DNA of 64,000 nucleotides from Endozoicomonas sp. 4G (GTDB lineage Bacteria; Pseudomonadota; Gammaproteobacteria; Pseudomonadales; Endozoicomonadaceae): NCBI RefSeq assembly GCF_023822025.1, contig NZ_CP082909.1, positions 3,834,001 to 3,898,000 of the forward strand, read 5' to 3'. Shown piece by piece: positions 62,188 to 64,000 of this stretch (position 1 is its first letter; each line of letters starts with the position of its first letter). The notes under the pieces were generated by a model. It saw only the letters and a program-made list of their open reading frames with translations, ran no database searches and was not told where the DNA came from. The position numbers and the translations under genes were made by a program.

Positions 62188-62331
62188 AAAGCGTCCTATC
62201 ACTTATAGAGTTTCGTTAATGCTTTTTTGTTGATAACTAGGTTTTTATTTTTGCAACAATGTAAGTTATTTAGTATCCGGCAAAACCGCACTGTCATCGC
62301 AGCGCGGCTTCATTACGCCTTCGGTTAAACC

Positions 62332-63351
62332 TTAATGACCACCGGCATTCGGGCTTTTAACGTGCATGTTGGCGACATATTCGTTTTCCAGCCAGTAGAT
62401 ACGATCAGCAACCTTCGCTTCAGGATTCAATTCGACATCTTTCAATGCCCATTCCTTGAACTTCTTATAGCCAGCCATATCAATCAGGTGACCCATGTGC
62501 AGGTACTTTGGCGAACCATCAAGCACTTCTGCAGAAAACTTCCAGATATTTTGAATCACGGCAGCAATTACGTCTTCAGTGACCCAGTTCAGGAAAATCT
62601 TACCGATACGAGGAGTTACCTTAGAGGTACGACCACCAAGCTTGACCATGTAAAATTTCTTCGGATTACGACGCCATGCCAGGGTTGGACAGACCAGGGC
62701 ACACTCGCCACAGCCGATGCACTTGGTTTTTTCTTTGCGAACTTTCCCCTGGTCCATATGCAGACACTGGGCGGCATGATGATCACAGAGTTCGGCGCAC
62801 TTGCCACAACCAATGCAACGATCACGGTCGTAAATCATTTCGGCAATACCGAAAATGCCAATGTCAGCCAGGTTTGCCTTGGCACAGTCTTGCGGACAGC
62901 CTGCAATGGTGGTCTTCAAGTGGTATTCAGATGGGTAGATCAGCTTTTCAAGACGACGTGCCATACCCGTCGTATCAACGTTACCTTTCTGGCAGATACG
63001 GTTACCCTGACAGGTCACAATGTTACGGCCACCAATGGTCTTGTAGCCTTCTTCCGGATCCTGATCGATGCCACAAATGTCGATGGTCATCTCCTTAATG
63101 AAAGGAGCGATCATCTTGTTGACTTTGTCCATGTCTTCGTAGCGAATGCCGGGCATCGCCAGTTTTTGACGGGTGGTGAGACGAATAACACCGTTGCCAT
63201 ATTTCATGGCAACATCACGAGCCACATCCAGCAGGTGAGCTGGAATAGTACCACCAATGGTTCTCAGGCTGAGCATCGCTTCGCCACGCACCTTAGAGAA
63301 ACGGTATTCGTTATTGGCGCGCGCTTTAACAATATCTATATCTAACGGCAT
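62332..63351 (-). CDS. asrC: Anaerobic sulfite reductase subunit C
   Basis: A 339-aa protein of the AsrC family, the siroheme subunit of the NADH-dependent enzyme reducing sulfite to sulfide. The siroheme/4Fe-4S coupling cysteines appear as CQGNRIC and CPQDC. Two ferredoxin-type clusters follow (CIGCGKCAELC and CIGCGECALVC). The N-terminal TTRQKLAMPGI strand is the ferredoxin-like half domain of sulfite reductases. AAGGAG stands 8 bases before the ATG. It lies 12 bp after asrB, so the subunits are co-transcribed. Confidence 0.95.
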   Translation of the reverse strand: MPLDIDIVKARANNEYRFSKVRGEAMLSLRTIGGTIPAHLLDVARDVAMKYGNGVIRLTTRQKLAMPGIRYEDMDKVNKMIAPFIKEMTIDICGIDQDPEEGYKTIGGRNIVTCQGNRICQKGNVDTTGMARRLEKLIYPSEYHLKTTIAGCPQDCAKANLADIGIFGIAEMIYDRDRCIGCGKCAELCDHHAAQCLHMDQGKVRKEKTKCIGCGECALVCPTLAWRRNPKKFYMVKLGGRTSKVTPRIGKIFLNWVTEDVIAAVIQNIWKFSAEVLDGSPKYLHMGHLIDMAGYKKFKEWALKDVELNPEAKVADRIYWLENEYVANMHVKSPNAGGH

Positions 63352-63363
63352 GTTTCTGACTCC

Positions 63364-64000
63364 TTAATCGATCAGGTGCTTGGATTGGTCGTAGCGGAAG
63401 ACAGGACCATCGAGGCAAATGTAAGTGTTACCAACACGACAGTGACCACATTTACCCACAGCACACGCCATACGACGTTCATGTGATACCCAGATACGAT
63501 CTTCACGGGCACCATTTTCCAGTAATCCCTTAACGGTGAACTTGATCATCATTGGAGGACCCACCACAACGTAGTGATGATGTTCTGGCTCGTTGTAGTC
63601 AAGATCGCTTAGATACGCGGTTACCAGACCGACGTTTTCCCCTTTTTCAGGATCACCCTGATCCAAAGTTACCGTGGTATTGAACTTCTCTTTCCAGACT
63701 TCAATATCATCGGAAAACAGAATGTGATCACGGCTCCTGAAACCGACGATTACATCCATATGGTTGATCTGGTCCCGGTTTCTCATGAAGTAGTTGATAA
63801 CCGAGCGAGCAGGTGCCACACCCGTACCACCGGCGATGACAGTCAGGTTGTTACCGGAAAACACCTCTTTAACGGGATAACCATTACCCATTGGACCACG
63901 CAAATAGAGAGTGTCACCTTCCTTGAGCTTGAACAGCTCGGAGGTCACTTTGCCTACACGACGAATAACCAGCTCAATCCAGCCTTCGCCAAAGTCGGAG
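63364..64000 (-). CDS. asrB: Anaerobic sulfite reductase subunit B, C-terminal part (cut by window edge)
   Basis: About 212 codons of the FAD/2Fe-2S electron-transfer subunit that passes electrons to AsrC. The reading frame runs through the right window edge (SDFGEGWIELVIRRVGKVTS precedes the first Met). Visible features are the flavin region LRGPMGNGYPV, the NAD-binding VIAGGTGVAPARSVINYF and VVVGPPMMIKF, and the C-terminal 2Fe-2S ligands in CAVGKCGHCRVGNTYIC, as in PyrK-type proteins. asrA should lie further upstream, outside the window. Confidence 0.95.
   Translation of the reverse strand, partial: SDFGEGWIELVIRRVGKVTSELFKLKEGDTLYLRGPMGNGYPVKEVFSGNNLTVIAGGTGVAPARSVINYFMRNRDQINHMDVIVGFRSRDHILFSDDIEVWKEKFNTTVTLDQGDPEKGENVGLVTAYLSDLDYNEPEHHHYVVVGPPMMIKFTVKGLLENGAREDRIWVSHERRMACAVGKCGHCRVGNTYICLDGPVFRYDQSKHLID

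Noticed and set aside
62335-63345. 336-aa plus-strand frame opposite asrC
   Set aside because: It is entirely antisense to a clear asrC gene, with no recognisable domain and no start signals.

Overview
The window is bacterial DNA with an intact siroheme and sulfite-reductase gene block at its right end. It most resembles a host-associated marine gammaproteobacterium of the Endozoicomonas type. That guess rests on the eukaryote-like content combined with gammaproteobacterial housekeeping genes, and it is inference, not a database match.

Positions 1-51062 are dominated by one gene family. There are 29 complete genes and one cut by the left edge, all on the minus strand, mostly spaced by a conserved cassette of about 99 bp. 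Each encodes a Sec signal peptide, a conserved N-terminal segment, an acidic Ser/Asp/Glu tract, one to three copies of a linker of about 59 residues carrying the motif [IV]K[QE]E, one to eleven C2H2 zinc fingers (C-x4-C-x12-H-x3-H, period near 34 residues) and a C-terminal bipartite nuclear-localisation-like signal (KR-x10-KRKK). By hand count there are about 200 fingers. The finger scaffold is nearly constant, while the residues that touch DNA in classical C2H2 fingers vary. The best reading is a recombining arsenal of exported, nucleus-directed zinc-finger proteins that may act in a eukaryotic host. This is the candidate undescribed system in the window.

Two features interrupt the array. 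An IS110-family element (about 10500-12109) sits in an intergenic cassette, and its non-coding end contains donor guides that match its own two ends exactly, so a bridge RNA can be outlined by eye. Two paralogous giant secreted proteins of unknown family (33433-37815 and 51239-55609) are each divergent from a zinc-finger gene with a shared intergenic region, so the divergent pair was duplicated as a unit. The first copy has lost its native 3' end and is fused to an antisense zinc-finger remnant.

Positions 55634-60133 hold ordinary genes: a DCC-family thiol oxidoreductase-like protein, a small secreted protein, a membrane acyltransferase, a secreted hypothetical protein between REP-like repeats, a small possible antitoxin, and two overlapping GNAT acetyltransferases. 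Positions 60222-64000 are a minus-strand cluster reading asrB (cut by the window edge), asrC, a ferritin-like protein and cysG. CysG makes the siroheme that AsrC needs to reduce sulfite. I saw no rRNA, tRNA or CRISPR array.
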